A stretch of DNA of 42,384 nt from Fidelibacterota bacterium (lineage in GTDB: Bacteria; Pseudomonadota; Alphaproteobacteria; Rhodospirillales; Rhodospirillaceae). The DNA lies in NCBI GenBank assembly GCA_947476275.1, contig CANJPQ010000035.1:1-42384 (forward strand), written 5' to 3'. The translations under genes were made by a program, and so were the position numbers. Under the pieces are notes generated by a model, which saw only the letters and a list, made by a program, of their open reading frames with translations, was not told the DNA's origin and did not search any database. Positions within the stretch are counted from its first letter, which is position 1, and every line of letters begins with the position of its first letter. Positions 25,223 to 36,655 of the stretch are shown in pieces.

Positions 25223-25319
25223 AATAGGCGTTCGCGGCCCCTCTCCCCCAAATGCGGTATGCGCGCAACCCAACCCTTACGTTAGTGGTGTGTTGGGAAA
25301 ATGAGTGCTTTGCCGCGCC

Positions 25320-26861
25320 ATGGCCGACAACACCAACAACACGCCTGAGAGAAGCGCAACGCCGCAGCCCGCGTCGCGCGTCCCCGCGCAAGTCGTCGCC
25401 GGACACGTCATTAACAGCGTGATGATCGGGCTGCTCGTGGCGGGCGCGGGCGGGTTGGTGCTGCCGCGTTTCTTGCGCGCGAACGGCTTGTCGCTGCGCG
25501 GCGGCGAAGTCGCTTACATGCTGGTGTGCCTTTTCGTGCTGGCGGCACTGGTGGCTTTCCTCGTGTTCTCAGCGATCTATCAGTTCAATGCGGAGAAGAA
25601 CGCCAAGGCCCGGGCCGCCGAGGCGCTCGCACGCAAACAGAAGAATGCGCGGCGGCCGAAGGATTGGGGCGACCTTCTCGAAGATCGGTTGGACGCCTAT
25701 GACGCGCTTTTCCCGGCACCGCCGCCGCAGGAGGAGCAACCGCCCGCAGAGCCGGCGGTGGAAGCCCCGCCGGAACTTAAGACCACCGAGGGTGTTCCAG
25801 TGCCGTTCGAGGACGGCGCGGTGCCGCCGCCAACGCGCATAGCGCCTTCGCTGATCCTGCCGACACCATCGCCACCAACTGCGGGGGCTATGACCGCGAC
25901 GCCGACAACCCCGCCGCAGGCGCCATCGCCAGACCCGGTGCTGACCACATTTGCAGAACGCGCCTATGAGATGGTGACCGTCGATAGCCTGGAGTTCTCA
26001 GACCGCGAGCGCTTCGGACTCCATCTGTTCATCGCCGGCGCGTGCGGCGAACTGACCCAACACCGCGCGTGGACCGCTGTGGAAGGACAAGCCGCGCTTT
26101 CCAGAGCACTGACGCAGATCGGCATGGCGCGGGATTTCGCCGACGGCTTTGCCGCCAGCGCCAATGCATTCGCGCAAGTCGAAGCCCTGCGGGCGATGAT
26201 CGACGGCGGCGCAGCCGCGATGAAGATCTGGCTCGATCGCCAGGAACGCGCGGACCAGGGCGCGGAAGCGTTCTACGCCATGAGCATGCTGTTCACGGTC
26301 TGGGGATCGTCGGCGGAAAGCATCGCCGCACCCGACCGGGTGTTTGTGGTCGCGGTGTCGGTTGACGTCGCGCCCTTGGGGGCCGAGGGCATCTCGCCGG
26401 AAACCCACCGCGCCATTCTGCGCGGCGCCAAGAACTTGATCGAAGGTGCTGTCAGCCGCAGCGGTGGCAGGGTGGTGTGCCGCGTCCACACCGGTCTCGC
26501 GGCCTCTTTTTCCTATGGCGAAGCGGCAATCCGCGCGGCAGTGGAGATCCAGGAGTCCGCCGACGCGTGGGCGCGCAGCTGGGACAAATACCGAATCACG
26601 CTCCAGGCCGCAGTGGATACGGCCTTCGCGGCCTTGGTCGGCGAGACATTCGTGAGCGATGGGCTGTTGCGCACGGCGCGCCTGCTGCTCGCCACACCGC
26701 CGGATCAGATCATCTGCACTGAACCGGTGCGCAATGAGGCGCTCGATGGCGATCGGTTCCTACCACAGGTCCTGGCGGACGTGCCGCATGACACCCCAGC
26801 GCTTTTCCGGGTGCCGTGGACGCGAGAACAAGCGCCCGTAGACCATAAGCCGGTGGAGTAA
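25320..26861 (+). CDS. Membrane protein with degenerate class III nucleotide-cyclase-like domain
   Basis: 513 residues from ATG 25320. Two membrane helices (about 25-47 and 62-87) are followed by a short basic coil, a long Pro/Ala-rich linker (about 135-215), a helical region (about 220-335), and a C-terminal domain (about 340-495). That domain follows the layout of class III adenylate/guanylate cyclases: VFVVAVSVDVAPLG with Asp349 at the first metal position, SRSGGRVVCRVHTGLAASFS where the second metal motif (GDG) should be, EAAIRAAVEIQ, and DGLLRTARLLLATPPDQIIC (compare VNxAARL..A..GQI). His390-Thr-Gly replaces Gly-Asp-Gly and the transition-state Asn is Leu, so catalysis is unlikely. It may bind a nucleotide or act as a partner. 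No obvious ribosome site precedes the start, which is uncertain. Confidence 0.7.
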   Translation: MADNTNNTPERSATPQPASRVPAQVVAGHVINSVMIGLLVAGAGGLVLPRFLRANGLSLRGGEVAYMLVCLFVLAALVAFLVFSAIYQFNAEKNAKARAAEALARKQKNARRPKDWGDLLEDRLDAYDALFPAPPPQEEQPPAEPAVEAPPELKTTEGVPVPFEDGAVPPPTRIAPSLILPTPSPPTAGAMTATPTTPPQAPSPDPVLTTFAERAYEMVTVDSLEFSDRERFGLHLFIAGACGELTQHRAWTAVEGQAALSRALTQIGMARDFADGFAASANAFAQVEALRAMIDGGAAAMKIWLDRQERADQGAEAFYAMSMLFTVWGSSAESIAAPDRVFVVAVSVDVAPLGAEGISPETHRAILRGAKNLIEGAVSRSGGRVVCRVHTGLAASFSYGEAAIRAAVEIQESADAWARSWDKYRITLQAAVDTAFAALVGETFVSDGLLRTARLLLATPPDQIICTEPVRNEALDGDRFLPQVLADVPHDTPALFRVPWTREQAPVDHKPVE

Positions 26862-26977
26862 CGCCAGATCGGCGGCAACGGAAGCGAGATCGTGAGCGCC
26901 GCCCAGAAGGAAGCGGCGCTCGAAGAATGGCTCAGGCAGGCCGGCAGCCCGAGCGTCAGCGATCAATCGCGCGCCGA

Positions 26978-27256
26978 CTAGCGCGCCTTCTCCATCTCTT
27001 CCTGCACGACCGACAGCATGCGATCGAGGAAGCGATTGCGCCACGCGTCGCGGGCGTCGCGCACGTCGTCGCTCGGGTCGAACTCTTCGATGTCGGCGGG
27101 CGTGAACAGCTTCTTCGACGCCGCGACCTGTTCGTGCGTGTCGAGCCGTTCGCGCAGGACCGCGACCTCTGCGGCCAGGTTCATGACCATCGTCATCAGG
27201 CGGTCGGTGTTGGGGTCGTCGAAAAAGTGCGGGTGCTTGGCCGCGGTCTTGGACAT
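26978..27256 (-). CDS. Small conserved hypothetical protein downstream of Atm1-type exporter
   Basis: A 92-residue acidic, mostly helical soluble protein (TDRLMTMVMNLAAEVAVLRE looks like a short coiled coil, then FDPSDDVRDARDAWRNRFLD). A strong ribosome site, AGGAGGA, lies before ATG 27256. It begins 30 bases after the stop of the ABC exporter and is probably translated from the same message. No Cys, membrane segment or known domain is visible. Function unknown. Confidence 0.75.
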   Translation of the reverse strand: MSKTAAKHPHFFDDPNTDRLMTMVMNLAAEVAVLRERLDTHEQVAASKKLFTPADIEEFDPSDDVRDARDAWRNRFLDRMLSVVQEEMEKAR

Positions 27257-27286
27257 GGTCTTCCTCCTCGTGTGGCTGGCCTGCGC

Positions 27287-29137
27287 CTATTCCGCGGCCT
27301 TGATGGCGAACTCATCGCCGGCGGCTTCTTCCGCCAACGCCTCGGTGCGCTGCTGCTTCTCCCAGGCTGCGGCAAAAAGGCCACCGGCTGCAAGCAATTC
27401 CGCATGCGTGCCGCGCTCGGCAATGGCGCCCTGGTCGATCACCAGGATCTGGTCCGCATCGACGATGGTCGAGAGGCGGTGAGCGATCACCAGTGTGGTG
27501 CGGCCGACGGCGACCTCGCGCAGGTTCGCCTGAATTTCCTTCTCGGTATGGGTATCGAGGGCGGAGGTGGCTTCGTCGAACAGCAGGATGGGGGAGCCCT
27601 TCAGGATCACGCGCGCGATTGCCACGCGCTGTTTCTCGCCGCCGGAAAGCTTCAAGCCGCGCTCGCCGACCATGGTGTTATATCCGTCGGGCAGCGTGCC
27701 GATGAAATTGTGGATGTGCGCGAGCTCGGCGGCCTTGGCGATATCCTCTTCCGTGGCGCCAGCTTTCGCGTAAGCCAGATTGTAGCGGATGGTGTCGTTG
27801 AACAGCACCGTGTCCTGCGGAACGATGCCGATGGCACGGCGCACCGAGTCCTGGGTCACATCGCGGATATCCTGGCCGTCGATGGAGATGCTTCCGCCGC
27901 TGACGTCGTAATAGCGGAACAACAGCCGCCCGATGGTGGACTTGCCCGACCCGGTGGCCCCCACGAGCGCCACCATCTGCCCCGGGGCGACCTTGAAGGA
28001 GACATCTTTCAAGATCGGCCGGCGCGGATCGTAGGCGAAGGTAACCCGGTCGAAGACGATCTCACCGCCGCTGACAGCCAGCGGCTGCGCCCCCGGCTTG
28101 TCGACGATCTCTTCCGGCACGTCGAGCAGTTCGAACATCTTCTCCAGGTCCACCAGGGCCTGTTTGACGTTGCGGTACATGAAGCCGAAGAAGTTCAACG
28201 GCTGCGCCAGCTGCAGCATGTAGGTGTTGACCAGAATGAAGTCGCCCACGGTCATGGTGCCGGCGGCGCGGCCGCGGGCGGCCATGATCATGAGGATCAC
28301 CGCACCGAGGGAAATGATGAACCCTTGGCCGACGTTAAGCAGTGCGAGCGAGGACTGGTTCTTGACCGCCGCGGTCTCGTATTTCGCCATGACCCGGTCG
28401 TACTCGGAGAGTTCCAGCGCCTCGTTGCCGTAGGTCTTGACCGTTTCATAGTTGAGCAGGCTGTCGATGGCACGCGTGTTGGCCTTGTTGTCCAGCGTGT
28501 TGGACTCGCGCCGGAACTTCATGCGCCACTCGGTGGTGAGGACGGTGAAGGCAACATAGGCCACGACGGTCAACAGGGCGGCGAGCCCAAACCAGAGATC
28601 GAACGCCTTCCACAAGATTCCGAATACCAGCAACACCTCAAGCAAGGTCGGCGCGAGGTTGAACAGGGTCATCGAGACGAGGCTCTCGATCGACACCATT
28701 CCGCGTTCGATCGAACGGGTAAGTCCGCCGGTGCGGCGGTCGAGGTGGAAGCGCAAGGACAGGCGGTGCAAGTGCGCAAGCACAGCGCCTGCGGACCGGC
28801 GCACGGCGCGCACGCCGACTTTGGCGAAGACGGCATCGCGGATCTGGGCGAAGAACTGGCTGAGGAAACGCACCAGGCCGTAGGCGGCGATCATCCCGAG
28901 GGGAATGACGGCTACATTGTCCCCTGCGAGCGCATCGACGCTGCGCTGCAGATACAGCGGGATCAGCACCGTCGCCCATTTGGCAAGCGCGATGCACACA
29001 AGCGCGACCACGACACGCGCCTTGATGTCGAGATCGCCGCGCGGCCACAGGAACGGCAACAGCGTCTTGATCACCTGCCAATCGGTGCGGGTGCGTTTCG
29101 CGTTCGCCGTATCGGGTGAAAAGCCGGCCGTGCGCAT
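27287..29137 (-). CDS. Atm1-type ABC exporter (half-transporter, permease-ATPase)
   Basis: 616 residues: an ABC_membrane domain of six helices (about 40-330), then one nucleotide-binding domain with Walker A VGATGSGKST, signature LSGGEKQRVAIARV, Walker B ILLFDEATSALDT and switch His in VIAHRLSTIV. Diagnostic features of the Atm1/HMT1 group are RRTGGLTRSIERGMVSIESL and SLLNYETVKTYGNEALE, which line the glutathione-binding cavity in characterised members. Mitochondrial Atm1 and bacterial relatives export glutathione derivatives, linking them to iron-sulfur and heavy-metal homeostasis. The substrate here is inferred from that. The protein works as a homodimer. A perfect 14-bp palindrome lies about 57 bases upstream. 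The small 92-residue gene follows. Confidence 0.93.
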   Translation of the reverse strand: MRTAGFSPDTANAKRTRTDWQVIKTLLPFLWPRGDLDIKARVVVALVCIALAKWATVLIPLYLQRSVDALAGDNVAVIPLGMIAAYGLVRFLSQFFAQIRDAVFAKVGVRAVRRSAGAVLAHLHRLSLRFHLDRRTGGLTRSIERGMVSIESLVSMTLFNLAPTLLEVLLVFGILWKAFDLWFGLAALLTVVAYVAFTVLTTEWRMKFRRESNTLDNKANTRAIDSLLNYETVKTYGNEALELSEYDRVMAKYETAAVKNQSSLALLNVGQGFIISLGAVILMIMAARGRAAGTMTVGDFILVNTYMLQLAQPLNFFGFMYRNVKQALVDLEKMFELLDVPEEIVDKPGAQPLAVSGGEIVFDRVTFAYDPRRPILKDVSFKVAPGQMVALVGATGSGKSTIGRLLFRYYDVSGGSISIDGQDIRDVTQDSVRRAIGIVPQDTVLFNDTIRYNLAYAKAGATEEDIAKAAELAHIHNFIGTLPDGYNTMVGERGLKLSGGEKQRVAIARVILKGSPILLFDEATSALDTHTEKEIQANLREVAVGRTTLVIAHRLSTIVDADQILVIDQGAIAERGTHAELLAAGGLFAAAWEKQQRTEALAEEAAGDEFAIKAAE

Positions 29138-29193
29138 CAGATTTCCGGAAAAGGGCCTATGACCTAGGCGTCAACCTAATGACCCGCAAGGGC

Positions 29194-29207
29194 CTTGCCT
29201 AGGCAAG
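29194..29207. promoter_or_regulatory. 14-bp perfect palindrome upstream of the exporter
   Basis: CTTGCCTAGGCAAG is a perfect palindrome about 57 bases upstream of the Atm1-type exporter start, with another CCTAGG at 29163-29168. Perfect dyads of this length are uncommon by chance and fit a dimeric repressor or activator site for the exporter operon. Confidence 0.5.
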
Positions 29208-29241
29208 CTGACCCCGGCGTCCACTCCAGCGCACAAAAGAA

Positions 29242-29264
29242 ATCGCCCGGTCAGGCCGGGCGAT
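29242..29264 (-). terminator. Intrinsic terminator of the KFAAE-repeat gene
   Basis: The stem ATCGCCCGG/CCGGGCGAT (29242-29250 with 29256-29264) has a 5-base loop. On the minus strand it continues as TTCTTTTGTG, a T-rich tail. It lies about 60 bases after the stop of the gene that ends at 29325. Confidence 0.8.
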
Positions 29265-29324
29265 GTCAGTTTGGCGTTATGACGGACGCGAACACACCGT
29301 GCGGATGATGTCCGCCGTCCCGCG

Positions 29325-30452
29325 TTAGGCGGTGACGACGACCGACGGGGAGACCGCAGCGGCGGAGGTTGAGCCCGGACCGCCGTTCAACTGCGCGGCG
29401 TAGCGCTCGACATCCGCGAACAGCTTAACGACTTCGGGATTGGCCGATTTATCGCCAAGCGCATTGGCGATCTTCGCGGCGCGCTGGTAGAGGCTCTCAC
29501 GGCTGGCGCGGCGCTCTTCGGCGGCGGCGTCATCTTCACGCGCGAAGCGACCCTGAGTCTGCGACTCCGGCACCTTGTCGTAGAGACGCTGTTCGCCAGT
29601 GATGTCTTCAACGCCCGCGCCGCGTTGATCCGGCGCGAACTTCTCAGCGACCTTCTGCGAGGTCTCCGCGGCGAACTTGCCGGCGGTCACGGCGCTGGTA
29701 ACGATTTGAGCCGTCTCGGCCGCGAACTTCGGCGCCTCGTGCGTGGTTTCGCGCACGATGCGGCGGTTTTCTTCGGCGGCGAACTTGCCGCTCTGCTCGG
29801 CTTCGGCGAACAGCTTGCGCTGAGAGAATATGAAGTTCTTCTGGCGTAGCTGCTGGCCCACATCAGCACCGTCCTGGCTGGTCGCGGCGACCTGCACCGG
29901 CGCAAACGCCACACCGACAATGTTCTGCGAGACGGCTTCGAGCGCCACCGAGTTCAACTGCTCAGCATTGTTGAGCGCGCCGACATCCACCGGCGGCGGC
30001 CCCTGGCGCGCGGGTGCGTCCGTGGCAGGCGCTGCAGCGGCGACTTTGACCGGCGCCGCGGGCGCGGGGGCCGGCTCAGGCGCTCGGGCGGCTTGCGGCT
30101 CGGGCGTATTGGGCTGAGGCGCGGGAGCCTGGAGAATTTGCGGCGGCACCTCGACGCGGGCCTTGGACGGGCCGGCGGGCACGGCAGGGAGATCGCGCAG
30201 CGCGTCGTTCGCACGGGCGCGCGGCTGGTAACCCTGTCCACCACGGGTATTGGGGTCCTGCTTGAGGCTGGACCGATCATCGCTCGCCTGAGCGACTTCC
30301 GTCGCGGTGGCGGCGTGTTGGCGACTGGCTTCTGCAGCGATCTGGAGGTCGACCTGAGGCGAATCGGGGCTAGAAACCCCAAACGCCTGCGGCTTACGGG
30401 CCTGCAGGAATGGCTGCGAAAACGCAGCGCCGTTTGTGACCACTTCAGTCAT
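29325..30452 (-). CDS. Uncharacterised Ala/Pro-rich protein with KFAAE repeats
   Basis: 375 residues from ATG 30452 (AAAGGG seven to eight bases upstream; a longer frame to 30488 is disfavoured). The first half is disordered-looking, rich in Ala, Pro and Gln (about 75-160). A segment around 165-210 (NNAEQLNSVALEAVSQNIVG) could be ordered. Then four imperfect units recur every 15-30 residues: SGKFAAEENRRIV, APKFAAETAQIV, AGKFAAETSQKVAEKFA and QGRFARED. A helix-rich end (YQRAAKIANALGDKSANPEV) follows. No signal peptide or membrane segment is visible, so it should be cytoplasmic, or exported by a non-Sec route. It has its own promoter and terminator, so it is a single-gene unit. Function unknown. 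Confidence 0.75.
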   Translation of the reverse strand: MTEVVTNGAAFSQPFLQARKPQAFGVSSPDSPQVDLQIAAEASRQHAATATEVAQASDDRSSLKQDPNTRGGQGYQPRARANDALRDLPAVPAGPSKARVEVPPQILQAPAPQPNTPEPQAARAPEPAPAPAAPVKVAAAAPATDAPARQGPPPVDVGALNNAEQLNSVALEAVSQNIVGVAFAPVQVAATSQDGADVGQQLRQKNFIFSQRKLFAEAEQSGKFAAEENRRIVRETTHEAPKFAAETAQIVTSAVTAGKFAAETSQKVAEKFAPDQRGAGVEDITGEQRLYDKVPESQTQGRFAREDDAAAEERRASRESLYQRAAKIANALGDKSANPEVVKLFADVERYAAQLNGGPGSTSAAAVSPSVVVTA

Positions 30453-30503
30453 TGTACACCCTTTCTGAGCGACAAAAGACAAAGACACATTCTGCGCGAA
30501 GAG

Positions 30504-30532
30504 TTTTTAACACTTCCTTAGGGATTTGACAA
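30504..30532 (-). promoter_or_regulatory. Promoter of the KFAAE-repeat gene
   Basis: On the minus strand TTGTCA (30532-30527) and TAAAAA (30509-30504) are separated by 17 bases, about 50 bases upstream of ATG 30452. Inside lies CTAA-GGAAGTG-TTAA, one mismatch from the CtrA consensus TTAA-N7-TTAA, so cell-cycle control by CtrA is possible but unproven. Confidence 0.5.
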
Positions 30533-30602
30533 GTCTTGCGGCGCTAAACTTAGGCCCCACTAAACCTTTGAGGGAGTTGACTTTTGCCGACGGTCGGCCT
30601 GC

Positions 30603-32102
30603 CTACCTCAAAGGCTCGTCGACGCCAAGCCCCCCCATAAGGGTGTATTTGATCTCCAGATAGTCCTCGATTCCATACTTCGAGCCTTCGCGGCCATTTC
30701 CCGATTCCTTGATCCCGCCGAAGGGCGCGACTTCGGTGGAGATCAGGCCTTCGTTGATCCCGACGATGCCGTATTCGAGCGCTTCGGCGATGCGCCAGCA
30801 CCGGCCGAGATCGCGCGAGTAGAAATATGAGGCCAAGCCGACGTCCGTGTCGTTGGCAAGCTTCACCACTTCGGCTTCGGTCTTGAAGCGGAACAGCGGC
30901 GCAACGGGCCCAAAGATTTCTTCCTTCGCGACTCCCATCTCGCCGGTCACGCCGGTCAGGATCGTCGGCTCGTAGAACGTACCGCCAAGCGCATGACGCT
31001 TCCCGCCGACGAGCGCCTTCGCGCCTTTCGCTTTCGCCTCTTCGACGAGGCCTTCGACCTTTTCCAGCGCGGGCTGATCGATCAGCGGGCCCTGGTCTGT
31101 GTCGCCCTTCAGGCCATCGCCGACCTTCAACGCCCTGACGGCGGCGGCGAACTTCTCGGCGAACGCGTCGTAGACTCCGTCCTGCACGAAGAACCGGTTT
31201 GCACACACACAGGTTTGCCCCGTGTTGCGGTATTTCGAGGCCATGGCGCCGACCACGGCAGCGTCCAGGTCGGCGTCGTCGAACACGATGAACGGCGCGT
31301 TACCGCCAAGTTCCATGGATACCTTTTTCACGGTGTCGGCGCACTGCTTCAGGAGAACCTTGCCGACTTCGGTCGAGCCGGTGAAGGTGAACTTGCGCAC
31401 GATCGGGTTGCCAGTGAGTTCCGCGCCGATGGTGCGCGAACTCTTGCCGACAACAACATTGATCACGCCCTTGGGGATGCCGGCGCGCGCGGCCAGCTCA
31501 GCCATGGCCAGCGCCGAGAGCGGCGTCTGCATTGCCGGCTTCACGACGAACGTGCATCCCGCGGCCAGAGCCGGCGCCACTTTGCGCGCGATCATCGCGT
31601 TGGGGAAATTCCACGGCGTGATCGCCGCCACCACGCCCACGGGCTGTTTGAGAACGACAATGCGGCGCCCGGCGCTATGTGTCGGGATCACGTCGCCGTA
31701 CACACGCTTGGCCTCTTCAGCGAACCACTCGATGAAGCTTGCGCCATAGGCGATTTCGCCCTTGGCTTCCTTGAGGGGCTTGCCCTGCTCCGCCGTCATG
31801 ATGACGCCGAGATCGTCCTGATTCGCCATCATCAGGTCGAACCACTTGCGCATCAGACCCGCGCGCTGCTTGCCCGTCATTGCGCGCCAGCCCGGCAGTG
31901 CCGCGTTGGCCGCTTCGATCGCGCGCTTGGTCTCCGCCGCGCCCTGATCCGGCAGGTCGATGATCTTCTCGCCGCTCGCCGGGTTCTTCACCGCGAAGGA
32001 CCCGCCGCCATCGGCACCCACCCACGCGCCGTCGATGTAGGCTTTGTCCTTGAGGAGCGTGGGATCTTTCAATGAAAGCGCCATGGTCGATACCTTCGTC
32101 AT
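30603..32102 (-). CDS. gabD: NAD(P)-dependent succinate-semialdehyde dehydrogenase
   Basis: A 499-residue aldehyde dehydrogenase. The GabD branch is indicated by KDKAYIDGAWVGADGGGSFA, ITPWNFPNAMIARKVAPALA and KFTFTGSTEVGKVLL. The catalytic Glu lies in SMELGGNAPFIVFDDADLD, the catalytic Cys298 in YRNTGQTCVCANRFFVQDG, and the end is PFGGIKESGNGREGSKYGIE. It oxidises succinate semialdehyde to succinate in 4-aminobutyrate breakdown; related semialdehydes are possible substrates. ATG 32102 overlaps the upstream stop as ATGA, typical of translational coupling. An internal ATG at 32084 preceded by AAGGT is an alternative start. No aminotransferase (GabT) is present in the window. Confidence 0.9.
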   Translation of the reverse strand: MTKVSTMALSLKDPTLLKDKAYIDGAWVGADGGGSFAVKNPASGEKIIDLPDQGAAETKRAIEAANAALPGWRAMTGKQRAGLMRKWFDLMMANQDDLGVIMTAEQGKPLKEAKGEIAYGASFIEWFAEEAKRVYGDVIPTHSAGRRIVVLKQPVGVVAAITPWNFPNAMIARKVAPALAAGCTFVVKPAMQTPLSALAMAELAARAGIPKGVINVVVGKSSRTIGAELTGNPIVRKFTFTGSTEVGKVLLKQCADTVKKVSMELGGNAPFIVFDDADLDAAVVGAMASKYRNTGQTCVCANRFFVQDGVYDAFAEKFAAAVRALKVGDGLKGDTDQGPLIDQPALEKVEGLVEEAKAKGAKALVGGKRHALGGTFYEPTILTGVTGEMGVAKEEIFGPVAPLFRFKTEAEVVKLANDTDVGLASYFYSRDLGRCWRIAEALEYGIVGINEGLISTEVAPFGGIKESGNGREGSKYGIEDYLEIKYTLMGGLGVDEPLR

Positions 32103-32716
32103 TTCGTCTTCTTGCGCACAAGCTTAGCCGGCGCACGGTTGCGGGCGTGATATTCGCGGTTCGGCATCATGTCGAGGGCGATCGCGACCCGGTTCGACAT
32201 GTTGTAGAAGCCGACTGTATCGGCGATATCGAAAATATCTGCGGGCTTGAAACCTGCCTTCTTCAGGGCGGCGCGGTCCACAGCGTCCACTTCGGCGGGC
32301 CGTATCGTGAGCTTATAGGCGAAATCGAGCATGGCGCGGTGGCGCGGGGTCAGATTGGCGACGCGATAGTTCGCCGCCAGCATCTCGCCGAGCTCCGGGT
32401 CGTTGGAGAGCTCACGCACCGCTTGGCCGTGGGCGGCAATGCAATAGAAGCAATGGTTGGTGGAAGACACCACCACAGCGATCATTTCCCGCTCCAGCTT
32501 CGACAGGCCGCTGTCGCCAAGCATGAGCTCGTTATAGAAGCTGACGAAAGTCTTCAGTTTGGCGGGGCGAAAGGCGTAGGCCCGCAGCACATTGGGCAGG
32601 AGACCCAGTTTCTCGCGGCAGATCTGGAAGTACTTCTTCATGCCCTCATCGAGGGTCCGCGACAGCTTGGCATCGTCCGGCGCGGGGAGCGCCATCACGC
32701 GATCGGGTTGCGGCAT
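32099..32716 (-). CDS. AhpD-like peroxidase-related protein (carboxymuconolactone decarboxylase fold)
   Basis: 205 residues from ATG 32716, which has GGAG seven bases upstream. A longer open frame to 32812 is not supported. The all-helical AhpD/CMD fold is recognised by LGLLPNVLRAYAFRPAKLKT, LSKLEREMIAVVVSSTNHCF and the redox pair NHCFYCIAAHG (CxxC with the following His). DIFDIADTVGFYNMSNRVAI near the C-terminus is typical of the uncharacterised peroxidase-related subfamily. It probably reduces peroxides through the CxxC with an unknown partner thiol. It is translationally coupled (ATGA) to the semialdehyde dehydrogenase downstream. Coupling an antioxidant-type protein with aldehyde oxidation is suggestive, but the pathway is not defined. 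Confidence 0.87.
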   Translation of the reverse strand: MPQPDRVMALPAPDDAKLSRTLDEGMKKYFQICREKLGLLPNVLRAYAFRPAKLKTFVSFYNELMLGDSGLSKLEREMIAVVVSSTNHCFYCIAAHGQAVRELSNDPELGEMLAANYRVANLTPRHRAMLDFAYKLTIRPAEVDAVDRAALKKAGFKPADIFDIADTVGFYNMSNRVAIALDMMPNREYHARNRAPAKLVRKKTK

Positions 32717-32870
32717 GGGATCACTCCGGCAAACGTAGGGGCAAACGCGGGGGAACAGGCGGGTGGTAAAGTGGCTGGCGGGGTAACATGCACTCCCCAT
32801 CCTTGCAATCACGTCACGCGGCAGGGCTGACTTAGACCAGTGCAGGCTTTCCCCCGCCGCCCGGCCCGCT

Positions 32871-32878
32871 TATATAGT
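32871..32878 (+). promoter_or_regulatory. Possible -10 element for metH
   Basis: TATATAGT lies about 32 bases before ATG 32910 in an otherwise GC-rich stretch. No clear -35 is seen, and the leader would be only about 25 bases. There is therefore no room for a SAM or SAH riboswitch between this element and the start. Confidence 0.4.
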
Positions 32879-32909
32879 GAGGCTCTTGCAAGCCCTTAGG
32901 CACCCCGCC

Positions 32910-33973
32910 ATGACCGCCCTCGCTGACCGAATCGCGGCTCTGAAAGCCGCCCTCGACACCCGCGTCCTGGTGCTCGACGGGGCCATGGGCACAGTGATCC
33001 AGCGCTACAAGCTGGACGAAGCCGGTTTCCGCGGCAAACGGTTTGCCGCGCACCCGCGCGACCTGAAGGGCAATAACGACCTGTTGATCCTGAGCCGGCC
33101 GGAGATCATCGGCGAGATCCACCGCGCCTATTTGGAAGCCGGCGCCGACATCATCGAGACCAACACGTTCTCGAGTACGACGATCGCGCAAGCCGACTAC
33201 GGTTGCGAAGCCTTGGCCTACGAGTTGAATCTGGAAGGCGCAAAGATCGCGCGCGCTGCCGCCGACGAACTCACCGCAAAGAACCCCGCCAAGCCGCGTT
33301 GGGTGGCCGGCGCCTTGGGACCGACCAACCGCACTGCTTCGATCTCCCCGGACGTGAACGACCCAGGATACCGCAACGTGAACTTCGACCAGCTCGTCGT
33401 CGCGTTCAGCGAACAGGCGGAGGGCCTGATTGACGGCGGGTCTGACATCCTGCTGGTGGAAACCATCATCGACACCTTGAACGCCAAGGCCGCATTGTTC
33501 GCCATCGACGAGGTATTCGAGAAGAAGGGCGTGGCTCTGCCGATCATGATTTCCGGCACGATCACCGACCAGTCGGGCCGCATCCTGTCCGGCCAGACAC
33601 CGGAAGCATTCTGGCACTCCATCCGTCACGCTAAGCCGCTGACCATCGGCTTGAATTGTGCGCTCGGCGCCTCGCAGCTGCGGCCGTACGTCGCCGAAAT
33701 CTCGCGGGCGGCGGATACTTACGTGCACGCTTACCCCAACGCCGGCCTGCCGAACGAATTCGGCGAGTACGACGAGATGCCTGAGACCACGGCCGGTCAC
33801 ATCTCGGCCTGGGCGAAAGACGGCCTCGTCAATATCGTCGGCGGCTGCTGCGGCACCACGCCGGAGCATATCGCCGCGGTGGCCAAGTCCGTCGCTGGAT
33901 TGAAGCCGCGTAAATTGCCGAAACTGCCGGTGGCCATGAAGCTGTCCGGCCTTGAGCCTTTCAAGTTGGCGTC

Positions 33974-33977
<4 letters not shown>
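32910..33977 (+). CDS. metH: Methionine synthase, homocysteine-binding subunit (split MetH, N-terminal module)
   Basis: A 355-residue protein equal to the first module of cobalamin-dependent methionine synthase. It has [20 protein letters not shown] at the N-terminus, [19 protein letters not shown], and the zinc-ligand cysteines in [15 protein letters not shown] and [14 protein letters not shown], which bind homocysteine as thiolate. ATG 32910 fits the family start; an upstream GTG-type frame adds only a few unsupported residues. The stop overlaps the ATG of the second part (ATGA, 33974-33977), so the two subunits are translated together. In E. coli these modules are one polypeptide; a two-gene arrangement is known from alphaproteobacteria such as Caulobacter. 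Together they remethylate homocysteine with methyltetrahydrofolate. Confidence 0.95.

Positions 33978-36630
<2,653 letters not shown>

Positions 36631-36655
<25 letters not shown>

Noticed and set aside
26892-26981. A 29-codon GTG frame (VSAAQKEAALEEWLRQAG...) between the cyclase-like gene and the convergent small gene
   Set aside because: Its start and ribosome site are weak and it overlaps the well-supported convergent gene end. Helix-like composition alone in this GC-rich DNA is not enough.
30586-30598. GCCGAC-G-GTCGGC dyad after the gabD stop as terminator
   Set aside because: The loop would be only one to three bases, and on the minus strand it is followed by AAAAG, not T. It does not fit an intrinsic terminator for gabD.
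32717-32909. SAM, SAH or cobalamin riboswitch upstream of metH
   Set aside because: The likely -10 element leaves a leader of about 25 bases, and I found no recognisable riboswitch core in the 193-base gap.
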